Shown here: piece by piece, positions 12,305 to 21,491 of the stretch | How the letters are laid out: each line of letters begins with the position of its first letter | Position numbering within the stretch: the first letter of the stretch is position 1 | DNA from: Oligoflexales bacterium | GTDB taxonomy: Bacteria; Bdellovibrionota_B; Oligoflexia; Oligoflexales; RGVZ01 | Length of the DNA stretch: 35,083 nucleotides | NCBI GenBank assembly: GCA_947468665.1 | Contig: CANILH010000027.1 | Location: 1 to 35,083 of the forward strand | Direction of reading: 5' to 3' | Program-made: the position numbers and the translations under genes | Notes under the pieces: model-generated | The model's input: only the letters and a program-made list of their open reading frames with translations | Told to the model about the DNA's origin: nothing | Database searches by the model: none

Positions 12305-14248
12305 CTAAATCATCCGCCCCATGAGCGTCTCCTCTGACCAAATTTCAACGCCAAGAGACTTGGCCTTTACCATTTTACTGGATGTTGAGTCTGTTTCGTT
12401 AGTGACCAAAACTGACGTAGTCTTTGATACCGAAGACCCAAGACGTCCACCGGCCCGCTTAATGGAGTCTTCCACCTCTTTGCGGGGGCGGCTTAGGGCG
12501 CCGGTGATCACGAAAATCATTCCGTCCAATGGCCTGGGGCCATCACTGTGAGTGTCTGGCAAAACAGGCGTTACCCCGACACCAAGCAGCTTATCAATCA
12601 AGTGGCCAGAGCGTTTCAGCCCGTCAACTATCTGGCCCGCGGACCTTTCGGCAAAACCATCGACGGCGGCGATGTCGTCTTTGGCTGCCGCGCGAAGTCT
12701 CTCAAGAGTTGGAAACACCTCAAGAAGCTTCTCCCACGTGGTCTGTCCAGCGCCCTCGATGCCGAGCCCGTTTAAAAACATCGCCATGGGCGCGGACTTG
12801 GTGCGCTGGATATTCTCAAAAAGCTTTTGGGCCATTTTTTCTTTAGTGGACGGCAGCGTCAGTAAATCATCAACCGACAGTGTGTAAAGATCCGGTATGG
12901 TGGAGACCAGCTTCATGTCCATCATAGACTGAAGTCTTTTGTCGCTCAGGTCATCAATACTGACAGCCTTGATCCAGTTGAGGATCGCCCCGGACTGCTG
13001 CGCCGGACACGCGGTGTGATTAAGACATTTGATTCGCACGTCGTCAGCCACGAGCGTCGATCCGCAGCTCGGGCAAGTCTCCGGCAAGTCCGCGCGACCT
13101 GGAGTCGCCGTCACCACACTCAAGAACTTGGGGATGACCTCGCCAGAGCGCACGAGCTCAATAAAATCCCCGGGCTTTAAGTTATAGCCGCGCACGTGGG
13201 CGGCATTATGAAGCGTGATGTTGGTGATGGTCGCGCCGCTCAACTCAACTGGCTCGATGACCGCCACCGGCGTCACGATCCCGAGGCGAGACGTGGCCCA
13301 GTCAATTCGCGCTATTTTGGAGCGGGCGGTCTCACCCTGCCACTTAAAGCTGATCTTAAATCTTGGATGATGAGCCGTGACTCCCATCTCCTCGTGAAGT
13401 GACAGATCGTTATAGCTAAACACCGCACCGTCGCAACCCACCTCGTCTTCTTCTATTAACTGACGCACATGGGCAAGATACTGCTCAATATCAGTGGAGG
13501 TCTTAAGAAGCCTTGGCTCTGGCATCCGAAATCCCCTCTCGGCCAGCCAGTGAGTTTTCTCCATCTCCGTCTTAAACCCATTCAGGCCGATCACGTCAAA
13601 CGCGAAGAAATTAAAATACCTCGCGAGCTCACCGTGCACCTTACGGCCTAATATACCGGCGACGATATTTCGCGGACTTGATGGCCGCTCAAGTCCAAGT
13701 GACTCCATCTCGTCAGCCAGCTTCACAAAACTCGACTCGCCGCAGTAAAGCTCTCCTCTGACCTCAAAATCACCAGTCCCATTAAGTTCCGGGATCGCGT
13801 CTGAAACCCATTTTAGCTTTGCGGTGACGTCCTCGCCTTCCCTGCCATTGCCACGGGTTTTAGCCAGTGTGAAACGGCTATTTTTATAGATAAGGGACAT
13901 ACTTGTGCCGTCAACTTTGAGTGTTCCCATCACCTCGTGGCCTGTCGCCCACTTCTGCAGGTCTTTGACGTCGTAGGTCTTATCAAGAGAAAGCATCGCC
14001 GGATCATGGGTTACTTTGGCGTTACCAGACTCAATATTTATTGCCCCGACGGCACTTAATACTGGATGGTTGGGAGCGAAATTCCTGAGTTCGTCCTCAA
14101 GACGGTCATAATCGATGTCAGCGATTTCCGGCTTGCCGGAGTAATAGAGTCGCTTATGCCGCATGACCTCGCCGGCAAGCCAGCCGACCCGGTCCGCGTT
14201 ATATGTTTTCTCACTAAATTGATTCGATTTTATGGAGCTCACGCGCAA
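12305..14248 (-). CDS. ligA: NAD-dependent DNA ligase LigA
   Basis: A 647-residue NAD-dependent ligase that seals nicks in replication and repair. Domains in order: Ia (residues 15-60, YY-SGKPEIADIDYD), adenylation with KVDG (active lysine K111), OB fold with SGEVIPK, a four-cysteine zinc finger CPSCG...CLNHTACPAQ, helix-hairpin-helix repeats, and a C-terminal BRCT domain (about 570-645). The start is a TTG at 14248 with GAGGT six bases upstream. The protein is somewhat divergent: motif III region reads KTRGNGREGEDVT, where RGDG is usual, and the SSPRNIVAGILGRK block departs from NPRNAAAGSLRQ. It follows the lipase gene by nine bases. Whether this is the only ligase of the cell cannot be told. 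Confidence 0.92.
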   Translation of the reverse strand: MRVSSIKSNQFSEKTYNADRVGWLAGEVMRHKRLYYSGKPEIADIDYDRLEDELRNFAPNHPVLSAVGAINIESGNAKVTHDPAMLSLDKTYDVKDLQKWATGHEVMGTLKVDGTSMSLIYKNSRFTLAKTRGNGREGEDVTAKLKWVSDAIPELNGTGDFEVRGELYCGESSFVKLADEMESLGLERPSSPRNIVAGILGRKVHGELARYFNFFAFDVIGLNGFKTEMEKTHWLAERGFRMPEPRLLKTSTDIEQYLAHVRQLIEEDEVGCDGAVFSYNDLSLHEEMGVTAHHPRFKISFKWQGETARSKIARIDWATSRLGIVTPVAVIEPVELSGATITNITLHNAAHVRGYNLKPGDFIELVRSGEVIPKFLSVVTATPGRADLPETCPSCGSTLVADDVRIKCLNHTACPAQQSGAILNWIKAVSIDDLSDKRLQSMMDMKLVSTIPDLYTLSVDDLLTLPSTKEKMAQKLFENIQRTKSAPMAMFLNGLGIEGAGQTTWEKLLEVFPTLERLRAAAKDDIAAVDGFAERSAGQIVDGLKRSGHLIDKLLGVGVTPVLPDTHSDGPRPLDGMIFVITGALSRPRKEVEDSIKRAGGRLGSSVSKTTSVLVTNETDSTSSKMVKAKSLGVEIWSEETLMGRMI

Positions 14249-14257
14249 ATCTCTACC

Positions 14258-15088
14258 TCAAAGGCCTTTGTAGCAGCCCGCGATCATCTGATCAAAGATC
14301 TCTTTGCTGTCTTTGACTTCTTTGTGGAACTTTACACCCTGAAAATCAATCTCGATATCGGTGATGCTCTCTGGATTCAGGCCCAAGCCGAGGAAACTTG
14401 CCGAATTATAGGGCCATTTCACAATTTCATCGGATGGCGAGTAAATGGAACATTTCCGCAATTTATCGAGCGCCTCAAAATTATCCCTAAACAACCGGTC
14501 AATCACCGGACTACCCTGTCCCGGGCCAACATAATAAGGTTTGAGCACCTCAGCGCCACCGCATTGATCCGGAAACCAATGACAGGGATAAATATCATCC
14601 TGGCCCCGGACAGCTCCAGCAAGCCCGATAAAAATTCTCACCCGGTCCGCGATGCGCCGCCCGGCGACGCCTGTATATCTCTCATCTAAAATCGCCTGAG
14701 CGGCTACATATTGGCCCAATGAATGGGCGACGATATCAAGAGTCAGATTTGGATTGTGAGAGTCTGTGATGATCTTCTGAATTTGAGTCGCGACAGCCGC
14801 GGCCATCTCATCAATACTCGCGAGATCATCGTAAACCACCTCGTAAATATTCTGAAATCCGAGATCCCGGTAATGCTCATGAAGATTTGTCAGATCAGTG
14901 TATGGCACCAAAATACTGGCCCACGTCGACCGCGGCACCCGAGGGCTGTGACCCCAACCATGGACCAAGATGACAGCCGTGTTTTCTGAGTGGTCTGCCA
15001 GCGTTGACGCTAAGGTGACCGGGACCTGGGATAAAAAAAGGCCAGCCAAAACGGCTAACCTGGCGAAACTTAATGATAAAAATCGCAT
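14258..15088 (-). CDS. Secreted alpha/beta-hydrolase (lipase-like)
   Basis: A 276-residue hydrolase with a signal peptide (about 1-27, LAGLFLSQVPVTLAS). The core opens with VILVHGWGHS, which gives the oxyanion-hole HG. The nucleophile elbow is IVAHSLGQ (AHSLG form of GxSxG). An acidic residue in SPSDEIVKWP and a late histidine (KFHKEV) are candidates for the triad. Four cysteines (CHWFPDQC plus KC and GC) suggest disulphides in an exported enzyme. It resembles triacylglycerol lipases or PGAP1-like esterases; substrate unknown. It is transcribed just ahead of ligA, with a nine-base gap. Confidence 0.8.
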   Translation of the reverse strand: MRFLSLSFARLAVLAGLFLSQVPVTLASTLADHSENTAVILVHGWGHSPRVPRSTWASILVPYTDLTNLHEHYRDLGFQNIYEVVYDDLASIDEMAAAVATQIQKIITDSHNPNLTLDIVAHSLGQYVAAQAILDERYTGVAGRRIADRVRIFIGLAGAVRGQDDIYPCHWFPDQCGGAEVLKPYYVGPGQGSPVIDRLFRDNFEALDKLRKCSIYSPSDEIVKWPYNSASFLGLGLNPESITDIEIDFQGVKFHKEVKDSKEIFDQMIAGCYKGL

Positions 15089-15221
15089 CTAGCAAATCCT
15101 TACTTGGATGTTCCATCCCGTGGAAAAGATTATGGGGGACTCCTGTCCGATACTGGCATGCCCGTGGGGACCCACACAATAACAATTGAGTGAACAAGAC
15201 GAAGGTCGATTGCGAAGTGGC

Positions 15222-15273
15222 TTAAGTATTGGTTTTAAAATATAAAATTATAAAATTATTATAAAATACTTAA
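15222..15273. repeat. AT-rich inverted repeat upstream of the haem lipoprotein gene
   Basis: TTAAGTATT (15222-15230) is inverted as AATACTTAA (15265-15273) around 34 bases made of A/T tracts, with several TATAAAAT-like strings between. A TTGACA at 15281 has no -10 at the right distance. The area presumably holds the promoter of the next gene, but I cannot pin it down. Confidence 0.4.
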
Positions 15274-15356
15274 AATAATATTGACAAGATAATCATTTTA
15301 TGGGACTCCATGCATCTAAAACTCGTGGATTGGCCACGGGTGTGGAGACCCAAAAA

Positions 15357-17783
15357 ATGAAATTCTTGTCTGATTACAGGTGGTTGACGAAACAAAACAA
15401 CACCCGTTCCGCGGGCTTACTGGTCCTTTTGGCGGCAGCAGCCACCACGGGCTGCACAGACTCCTCCGGTAGAGACCTTCGCAAGGTAAATGCCCAGACT
15501 AAAAACTCAACCGCCGCCTCATCATCTGGCCTCAATGTCCAGCTGGTTATGCCTGGAACTCAACTCACCAGCGATGGCGACATGCTGACCTCCCTTAAGA
15601 CCAACTGCGGCTCCTGCCACAATTCAGGCAACGCTCCCAGAGTTGACTTGACCACCCTGCCTTCCGGCGAGCTGGCTCAAGATGTCGAGCGCCGCATCAA
15701 CCTTAACTCTGATACCAGAGGGTCTATGCCCCTTGGCCGCCCCATGAGCACGGGCGGCATCAACCTTATGACATCCTGGCTTCGTAACCTCGCGAATCCA
15801 GTCGCCGTAACGACTTTTGCCGGCTACAAAGCAACCGTTCTCGACACAACCTCCGGCGCGTCAGTCCCCGCGACTATCTCTGACGACGGGCGCTTCTCTA
15901 TTGATATCGGTCAGCAGACTGCCGGTACACAGGTGACACTTAAAATAACGGTTACCGATCCCTCTGGCGAAGCACAGGTTTTCCCAGTGGTGACATTCGC
16001 CATTGACGCCCACGGACAAAGCTACGAAACACTGACCCTGAAGCCCCGGGATACCACGGCTCCCGTGACCTCATCGGCAAGCATCATGGGATCCAATATC
16101 ACTGAAACCGCGATTCGCGTAAACTGGAGCCCAGCGTCTGACGACCGCCCTTCAGAGGCATTGATCTATAAGCTCTACCTATCGACATCCCCTGAGTTTG
16201 ACACCGTCGCCCAAGTCGAGGCAAACGGCACAGCCATTGGCGACGAACTCTCAGTCGGCCCCGTTTTCGCCGCTGACGTCACCGCTCTTGATCCAGGAAA
16301 AGCTTACTACTTCAACGTCGTTGTACGCGACGGCGCTGGCAACAAATCTGTTTACCAGAAAACTCAACTCGTAACTCGCCCCCAGTGCGCGGAAATCAGT
16401 GCCCACGGAACTGTCAAATTATGGCGCGAATCACTCGCTAAAGACCTTTTCAACGGTTCAAAATCACCAACGACTGTACTGGGAGAGATCAGCAGATGCT
16501 TCCCGATTGAAGTTCCTTCAGCACTTAAGCGCATTGAGGGTTACGCTCTTAAAGACAACATCGCTCCCGCGAGCTCTGGCGGAACCTTCTCTGAACTCCC
16601 CCAAAAACGTCCTCCTGTTGAGATCCTTGAAAATCCCGCTGAGCCAAACTCGGCGAGATACTGGATTCCTGACAACATCGAGGAAATCGCGAAAAACAAA
16701 GGCTGGACCGCTGCCCGCTACAAGTCCCGCCACGCTGGTGGATTTGACGAAGGCACACCAAACCTGCTGATGGTCTACGTACCCGGCCTGACATACGACC
16801 AGTGGTTGAACTTCCCACTCCCAAAAGATGACGATGAACCAGCCCTTGGACAGCCGCAATACTCCCGCCCAAAATTCGGCCCCCCAAAGAGGGAAGAATA
16901 CGCGGTCAGAGGAGACCTTCCGTCCACATTCACCATGGTGACTCAAGATCACCCTGTTGACGGCAAGCCTGGCCATGTTTACTTCCAGATGTTCTTTCGC
17001 ACTCCGGGCACCAGCACATTTACTCCCCGCGGAAACAACAATCTCGGCGGCGAGTGCGTATCGTGTCACCCAAATGGACTTCGCGCCATCAGCCCCCTCG
17101 GGTACACTGTTCGTGAAGGCGAGAGAGCACTCACCCCGGGTGACCGTCAATTGACCGCGGAAGACCTCGCCGCGATCAAACTCATCAATAACAAAATGGT
17201 TGAGGCTGCCGGCAACATGGCGCCAACATGGGCCGAAGGTAACCTTAACGGCCAAAATCTTCCTCTATACCGCCCAGAATTTCGCGGCCCTATTTATGGC
17301 GCGTCAAAACCAATCAACCCAGCGACCCGTACACCAGAATTTATTAAGACCTGCCGCAACCGCAATTCTACAATCGACCTTCATGACATATTTGGCCGAG
17401 GCCCGGGAATGGTCGAGTCTGCTTACATTTTCAAGCTCTCCAATGCGGAGAACCCAAACATCAACCCTCAGAAGGTTATCAACGCCATGAACTGCGAAAG
17501 CTGTCACCTTTCTGACAGGACTAGCGGCGCGTCTAAACGCGGCCCCCTCGACAGCAAGACTGACGTAACTCAAATCCGGTTCAAGGTTCTCGTCGACCAA
17601 ACGATGCCACTGGGCGCCCACGCCAATCCTAATGAGGACGGCAACACAAGCGACCACGTCGTTGATCAGCTGACCGCTGACGAGAGGTTCGCCCTCATGA
17701 ACTGCCTTGAGGCGGAGTTCGCGGATTCCCAGACTCCCGCTAACGTCATCAAATGGATGACCCAGGAAAGCATCGGTCAATAA
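15357..17783 (+). CDS. Lipoprotein with three haem-binding CxxCH motifs and a fibronectin type III domain
   Basis: An 808-residue protein from the ATG at 15357, where the signal peptide (LLVLLAAAATTGC lipobox) begins properly. An ATG at 15300 would add 19 residues and lacks a ribosome site. CGSCH (codon at 15606) opens a cytochrome-c-like domain of about 80 residues. A carboxypeptidase-regulatory-like beta segment follows, then a fibronectin III domain (IRVNWSPASDD ... YYFNVVVRDGAGN). The large C-terminal region carries CVSCH (17055) and CESCH (17493). Covalent c-type haems and an outer-membrane lipid anchor imply periplasmic or surface electron transfer, or an oxidase or peroxidase. A methionine late in each haem region could be the sixth ligand. 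No close family is recognised. Confidence 0.8.
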   Translation: MKFLSDYRWLTKQNNTRSAGLLVLLAAAATTGCTDSSGRDLRKVNAQTKNSTAASSSGLNVQLVMPGTQLTSDGDMLTSLKTNCGSCHNSGNAPRVDLTTLPSGELAQDVERRINLNSDTRGSMPLGRPMSTGGINLMTSWLRNLANPVAVTTFAGYKATVLDTTSGASVPATISDDGRFSIDIGQQTAGTQVTLKITVTDPSGEAQVFPVVTFAIDAHGQSYETLTLKPRDTTAPVTSSASIMGSNITETAIRVNWSPASDDRPSEALIYKLYLSTSPEFDTVAQVEANGTAIGDELSVGPVFAADVTALDPGKAYYFNVVVRDGAGNKSVYQKTQLVTRPQCAEISAHGTVKLWRESLAKDLFNGSKSPTTVLGEISRCFPIEVPSALKRIEGYALKDNIAPASSGGTFSELPQKRPPVEILENPAEPNSARYWIPDNIEEIAKNKGWTAARYKSRHAGGFDEGTPNLLMVYVPGLTYDQWLNFPLPKDDDEPALGQPQYSRPKFGPPKREEYAVRGDLPSTFTMVTQDHPVDGKPGHVYFQMFFRTPGTSTFTPRGNNNLGGECVSCHPNGLRAISPLGYTVREGERALTPGDRQLTAEDLAAIKLINNKMVEAAGNMAPTWAEGNLNGQNLPLYRPEFRGPIYGASKPINPATRTPEFIKTCRNRNSTIDLHDIFGRGPGMVESAYIFKLSNAENPNINPQKVINAMNCESCHLSDRTSGASKRGPLDSKTDVTQIRFKVLVDQTMPLGAHANPNEDGNTSDHVVDQLTADERFALMNCLEAEFADSQTPANVIKWMTQESIGQ

Positions 17784-17851
17784 TTTCCGCTCAATAAGCG
17801 GCTAAATTAAGCACCCTGCCCAGCATAAAATCCTTCCGAAGTGTGGTGTTC

Positions 17852-19234
17852 ATGCGTATCATCAAACAGATGGACGCCAACACCACACAAGTTCAGAAAT
17901 TATACGAGCGCCGCCCCTACCCGCACTATCCCCTGCTCGCGAAACCACGCTGGCAGGACGGGTTTCTCGGCAGCTCGCTTTTTGCCAGCCATTTAGTTCA
18001 CGGTGAGGGGACAGACCCCTCGTCTCCCAGACATTTCTTGAGTATTGGTTCAGGCGAGATTCTGCCTTACATCATCAGGCAGTGGGAACCCTCGGCGACA
18101 AAATTAACGTGCGTTGATCTGAGTAAACGCAGTCTTGATCGCGCAAGGTTCCGCACCGCGTTACTTGGCCGCCACGTAGAGTTTCTCAGAGGTGACATCA
18201 ATCAGCTGCTCTCTATTGGCGGACTGACCCACAATCCGTTTCATCACATTGAGGCCTACGGCGTCCTTCATCACATCCCGTCATTCGCGACCACCCTAAA
18301 ACTCATGGCGGACCACCTGGCACCCGACGGTGTCATCAGGATTATGATCTACAACGGCGAGGCACGTAACTGGATCTATGATATCAACCGCGCGTTCGCG
18401 AATTTGGGACTTCGTTTTGAGGACGACCAGCACATTGAGGCCGCTAGAGATCTACTCACAAAAGTGGCGGTGTTTTCACCACGCCTTACTCAGCGACTCA
18501 AACAAATGGGACCATCGTCACTTAAGAACAACTCCCGTTTTGCCGACACGTTCATGCACCCGTGGGAGTCCAGAGCCACCATCAACCAGTGGTTTGACGC
18601 CTTCAAGTCGGCCGGTCTGAAACCAGTGGCGCTTCACGACCGTTACGCCGAGCTTGATGATCTCCCAAATACTCTCTGGAAGTGTCCGACCGCAGATGAG
18701 CTTACTGAGAGAGCCCTCGATATGCGGTTTGAGAACAATCTCGAGCTCTGGCTTGTAAGAAAAGACAGCAGTAAAAACGGCATACAGCCTCACAGAAACC
18801 ATTCCCATGTGTCAAAAATTCCAGTGCGACTGAAACTCACCATGCCCCCAACAAGATTCGGGATTTTTGAGGAGACTGAGGGTCTGTCTTTTGGCACTAA
18901 ACTCGCTCTTTGGCATGGGTTTCTCAAAACCATTTATAACCGCGTCGACGGCACCTACATTAAGCTCTTAAAAGCAATGGACCGTAAACAAGCCGGGCGC
19001 TTAGCCCGCATGGGTTTGATACTTCCTGAGACCGCCCACGACGCTGGAATCTACGATCAACTACTAAAACCCATGACCCAATCGATGACGCCGCCGACAT
19101 TGCCAACCGGCGCCGATCATAACGTTCACAACAAAATTGAGGCCATCTGCTCTGCCGCGCAGACTAACCCGGCCAGAGCCGCTCAAGCCGCACGGCGTTT
19201 CAAACTGGTCGTTTGTCAGGGAGTCCCTAAATGA
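17852..19234 (+). CDS. SAM-dependent methyltransferase with long C-terminal extension
   Basis: About 460 residues. After an N-terminal YERRPYPHYPLL motif, seen in several methyltransferases of natural-product type, the Rossmann core shows FLSIGSGEILPYI (motif I), LTCVDLSKRSLDRA (motif II acidic residue), VEFLRGDINQL and AYGVLHHIPSF (motif IV region). The C-terminal ~190 residues, after about 270, match nothing I know and are probably substrate-related. ATG 17852 is used; a GTG at 17843 and an ATG at 17870 are alternatives, and none has a strong ribosome site. The gene overlaps the next by four bases (ATGA), so the two products are probably made in step. Confidence 0.78.
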   Translation: MRIIKQMDANTTQVQKLYERRPYPHYPLLAKPRWQDGFLGSSLFASHLVHGEGTDPSSPRHFLSIGSGEILPYIIRQWEPSATKLTCVDLSKRSLDRARFRTALLGRHVEFLRGDINQLLSIGGLTHNPFHHIEAYGVLHHIPSFATTLKLMADHLAPDGVIRIMIYNGEARNWIYDINRAFANLGLRFEDDQHIEAARDLLTKVAVFSPRLTQRLKQMGPSSLKNNSRFADTFMHPWESRATINQWFDAFKSAGLKPVALHDRYAELDDLPNTLWKCPTADELTERALDMRFENNLELWLVRKDSSKNGIQPHRNHSHVSKIPVRLKLTMPPTRFGIFEETEGLSFGTKLALWHGFLKTIYNRVDGTYIKLLKAMDRKQAGRLARMGLILPETAHDAGIYDQLLKPMTQSMTPPTLPTGADHNVHNKIEAICSAAQTNPARAAQAARRFKLVVCQGVPK

Positions 19235-20661
19235 GTGAGCATACCGCACCCTCCCACCCTAAAATTAAAGTCGCCATAGCGGGCGCCAGTGGTTTTGTGG
19301 GCAGGGCCCTCATCCAAAAAATCAAACAAGACGTCGATGTCATCGGTCTTAGCCGCTCCCCCGCGAGAACATCAGACGGCGTCGAATGGCGACAATGCGA
19401 TCTATTTAATCTGCGACAGGCGGAGGACGGAATTTCCGGCGCCGACGTTGTCGTATATCTGGTGCACTCTATGATGCCCTCGGCGAAACTGACGCAAGGC
19501 ACCTTTCCGGATATCGATCTACTCATTGCTGATAATTTCGCCCGCGCCGCGCAGAAAGCAAACATAAAAAAAATCATTTACCTGAGCGGCATGATGCCTG
19601 ATGAGAAACTATCAAAACACCTTGCCAGCCGGCTGGAGGTCGAGCGCGCCCTGGCAAGCCATGATGTCCCCTGCGTATCACTCCGGGCCAGCCTGATCAT
19701 CGGAAAAAATGGCTCGTCATTTGAAATCATGCAAAAACTTGTTGAGCGCCTGCCAATCATGATCTGCCCCCGGTGGACCTTAACCCGCACTCAACCGATC
19801 AACCTTCATGACGTAGTGAATGTCATCGCGGGCACAATCCAAAGAGACGACATCGCGACCGGCAACTACGACATCGCGGGACCAGATGTCTTGACCTACA
19901 AAGCCATGATGCTTGAGGTTGCCCGACTGACCGGGAAAAAACGGCTTCTTATTCCTATTTTTCTTTTCAGCCCGAAATTATCCCGGCTGTGGGTGCGTCT
20001 CGTCACAGGTGCCTCACGCGAATTGATCGGCCCGCTTGTAGAGAGTCTGCGTCACACGATGGTGGCGAGAAACTCACTCATCATGGAAAAACTTGGGATC
20101 AGTCCCAAATCGCTTACTGAATCCCTGCGGGAATCCCTCATTGAGTCGGCCACGCCGTCACCGGAAAAAAACCTCGCGACGAATTCCACGGGACGCGCGC
20201 GCCCAGAGATAAATACCGTATACTCCGTTCAACGCCTTCCCATGAAAGCCGGCTGGACAGCGGACTGGGTCACAACCCGTTACGCGTCCTGGATTATTAA
20301 ATTTCTATGGCCATTTATCATCGTCGAGCAGTCTCCCAAAGGAGATCTATGCTTTAAATTCCGGCCATTTACTTCGAAATTAGACATTCCTCTTTTAAGA
20401 CTTACATTCGCCCGTGACCGAAGCTCCAAACACCGCCAGTTGTTTTACATCTCAGGTGGACTGCTCCTTAACAGCCGGTTCCACCCACGAGGTAGATTTG
20501 AATTTCGCGAGGTATTGAATGGCGAGTTTATTCTGGTCGCCATCTGCGATTTCGTCCCGGCTCTACCCTGGTGGATATATAAAAACACCCAGGCCATAGC
20601 CCATTTGTTTGTGATGACCACATTTCGCCACCACCTGAAGTGTAGTCCGGCATCTAAATAA
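19231..20661 (+). CDS. NAD(P)-binding NmrA/YbjT-like protein with C-terminal DUF2867
   Basis: A 476-residue two-part protein. The N-terminal half is an atypical short-chain dehydrogenase/epimerase Rossmann domain with VAIAGASGFVGRAL (GxxGxxG, about 14-27), VVYLVHSM and IIYLSGMMPD. It lacks an obvious YxxxK and so may bind NAD(P) without classical catalysis. The C-terminal half (about 330-470) has the aromatic, basic profile of DUF2867, usually found fused to this domain. The ATGA overlap with the methyltransferase gene points to a shared pathway, perhaps modification of a lipid or quinone-like metabolite, which is inference. Confidence 0.8.
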   Translation: MSEHTAPSHPKIKVAIAGASGFVGRALIQKIKQDVDVIGLSRSPARTSDGVEWRQCDLFNLRQAEDGISGADVVVYLVHSMMPSAKLTQGTFPDIDLLIADNFARAAQKANIKKIIYLSGMMPDEKLSKHLASRLEVERALASHDVPCVSLRASLIIGKNGSSFEIMQKLVERLPIMICPRWTLTRTQPINLHDVVNVIAGTIQRDDIATGNYDIAGPDVLTYKAMMLEVARLTGKKRLLIPIFLFSPKLSRLWVRLVTGASRELIGPLVESLRHTMVARNSLIMEKLGISPKSLTESLRESLIESATPSPEKNLATNSTGRARPEINTVYSVQRLPMKAGWTADWVTTRYASWIIKFLWPFIIVEQSPKGDLCFKFRPFTSKLDIPLLRLTFARDRSSKHRQLFYISGGLLLNSRFHPRGRFEFREVLNGEFILVAICDFVPALPWWIYKNTQAIAHLFVMTTFRHHLKCSPASK

Positions 20662-20680
20662 AATAATTTTATTTTTTATA
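20656..20680. terminator. AT-only symmetric hairpin between convergent genes
   Basis: AAATAAAAT and ATTTTATTT are nearly abutting inverted repeats followed by a T-run, between the convergent DUF2867 and peroxiredoxin genes. A weak stem with U-tracts on both strands could terminate in both directions; thermodynamically doubtful. Confidence 0.35.
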
Positions 20681-20716
20681 TTGCCGTCAGATACTGCACC
20701 GCCAAAAAATCTTGAA

Positions 20717-21376
20717 TCACCCGAGTCGGGCCAACTCCGCGAGTACTTGGTCGGTGTGACCATCAACGGAAACCTTTGGCCAGACATAAGCCACCGCTCC
20801 CAGACGATCGATGAGAAACGTCGCCCGTTGGACGCCCATATATTTTTTGCCGTAATTATTCTTCTCGACCCAGACGCCGTACTGCTCGCAGAGTTTATGC
20901 CCCTCATCGGCGACGAGTACAATGTCCAAACCGTACTTGTTGCGAAACTTGGCGTGGCTCGCGACGTTATCGGGACTCACACCGATCACGACAGCGTTGG
21001 CGTCTGAAAACTTTGATCTGCTCTCATGGAAAGAGCATGCCTCAAGGGTGCAGCCAGGGGTGTCGTCTTTCGGGTAAAAATAAAGCACGATATTCTTGCC
21101 GCGGTATTGAGAAAGGCTCACCAAGCCAGCGGAGTCACTCTGGAGAGCGAAGTCCGGAGCCAAACCACCCACAACGGGCATTCCGGAGGCCTTGGTAGAT
21201 CTTTTTGCTGGTTTCTTTGCTGGAGATTTTTTAGCGGCCTTTTTGGTCGCCTTTTTTACAGTTTTTTTGACAGTTTTTTTGACAGCCTTCTTGGTGGCTT
21301 TTTTCGGCGACTTTTTGGTCACCTTTTTGGTGGCTTTCTTCACTGCTTTTTTAGTAGCTTTTTTCGCGGCTGCCAT
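20717..21376 (-). CDS. bcp: Peroxiredoxin (BCP/PrxQ type) with histone-H1-like lysine-rich N-terminal tail
   Basis: A 219-residue peroxide reductase. Residues 67-219 are a normal thioredoxin-fold PrxQ: LAPDFAL, then YPKDDTPGCTLEACSFHE with peroxidatic C109 and resolving C114 five residues later, and FLIDRLGAVAYVW near the end. Residues 1-64 are an unusual tail of AKK/TKK/VKK repeats with SPKK and SPAKK, very like histone H1 and bacterial H1-like or HU C-tails. PrxQ enzymes are normally about 155 residues without it. The tail would bind DNA or RNA, placing the enzyme on the nucleoid, where it could protect DNA from peroxide (inference). SD-like GGAG lies before the ATG. Confidence 0.9.
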   Translation of the reverse strand: MAAAKKATKKAVKKATKKVTKKSPKKATKKAVKKTVKKTVKKATKKAAKKSPAKKPAKRSTKASGMPVVGGLAPDFALQSDSAGLVSLSQYRGKNIVLYFYPKDDTPGCTLEACSFHESRSKFSDANAVVIGVSPDNVASHAKFRNKYGLDIVLVADEGHKLCEQYGVWVEKNNYGKKYMGVQRATFLIDRLGAVAYVWPKVSVDGHTDQVLAELARLG

Positions 21377-21491
21377 AACGATCTACTCCTGGGCGATATT
21401 ATTTTTCAGAACCATGACACAGGTTTAAATTCCCCAATTCCACGAAACCTGTCAACATGTTCTGACAGACATTCGAAATGCTGAGGTGACC

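Noticed and set aside
12529-12887. Three overlapping plus-strand frames inside ligA
   Set aside because: All are shadows of the ligase coding strand; none has a domain or ribosome site.
15281-15309. TTGACA at 15281 as promoter of the haem lipoprotein
   Set aside because: No -10-like hexamer at 15-19 bases; the AT-rich area offers many chance TATAAA strings, so I did not call a promoter.
16518-17255. Long minus-strand frame opposite the haem lipoprotein
   Set aside because: No recognisable domain, no ribosome site, and it lies fully inside a gene with clear motifs on the other strand.
21026-21484. Plus-strand frames rich in Phe/Leu/Ala opposite the peroxiredoxin tail
   Set aside because: They are the complement of the AAG/AAA-rich lysine tail; the opposite strand carries a full peroxiredoxin with catalytic cysteines.
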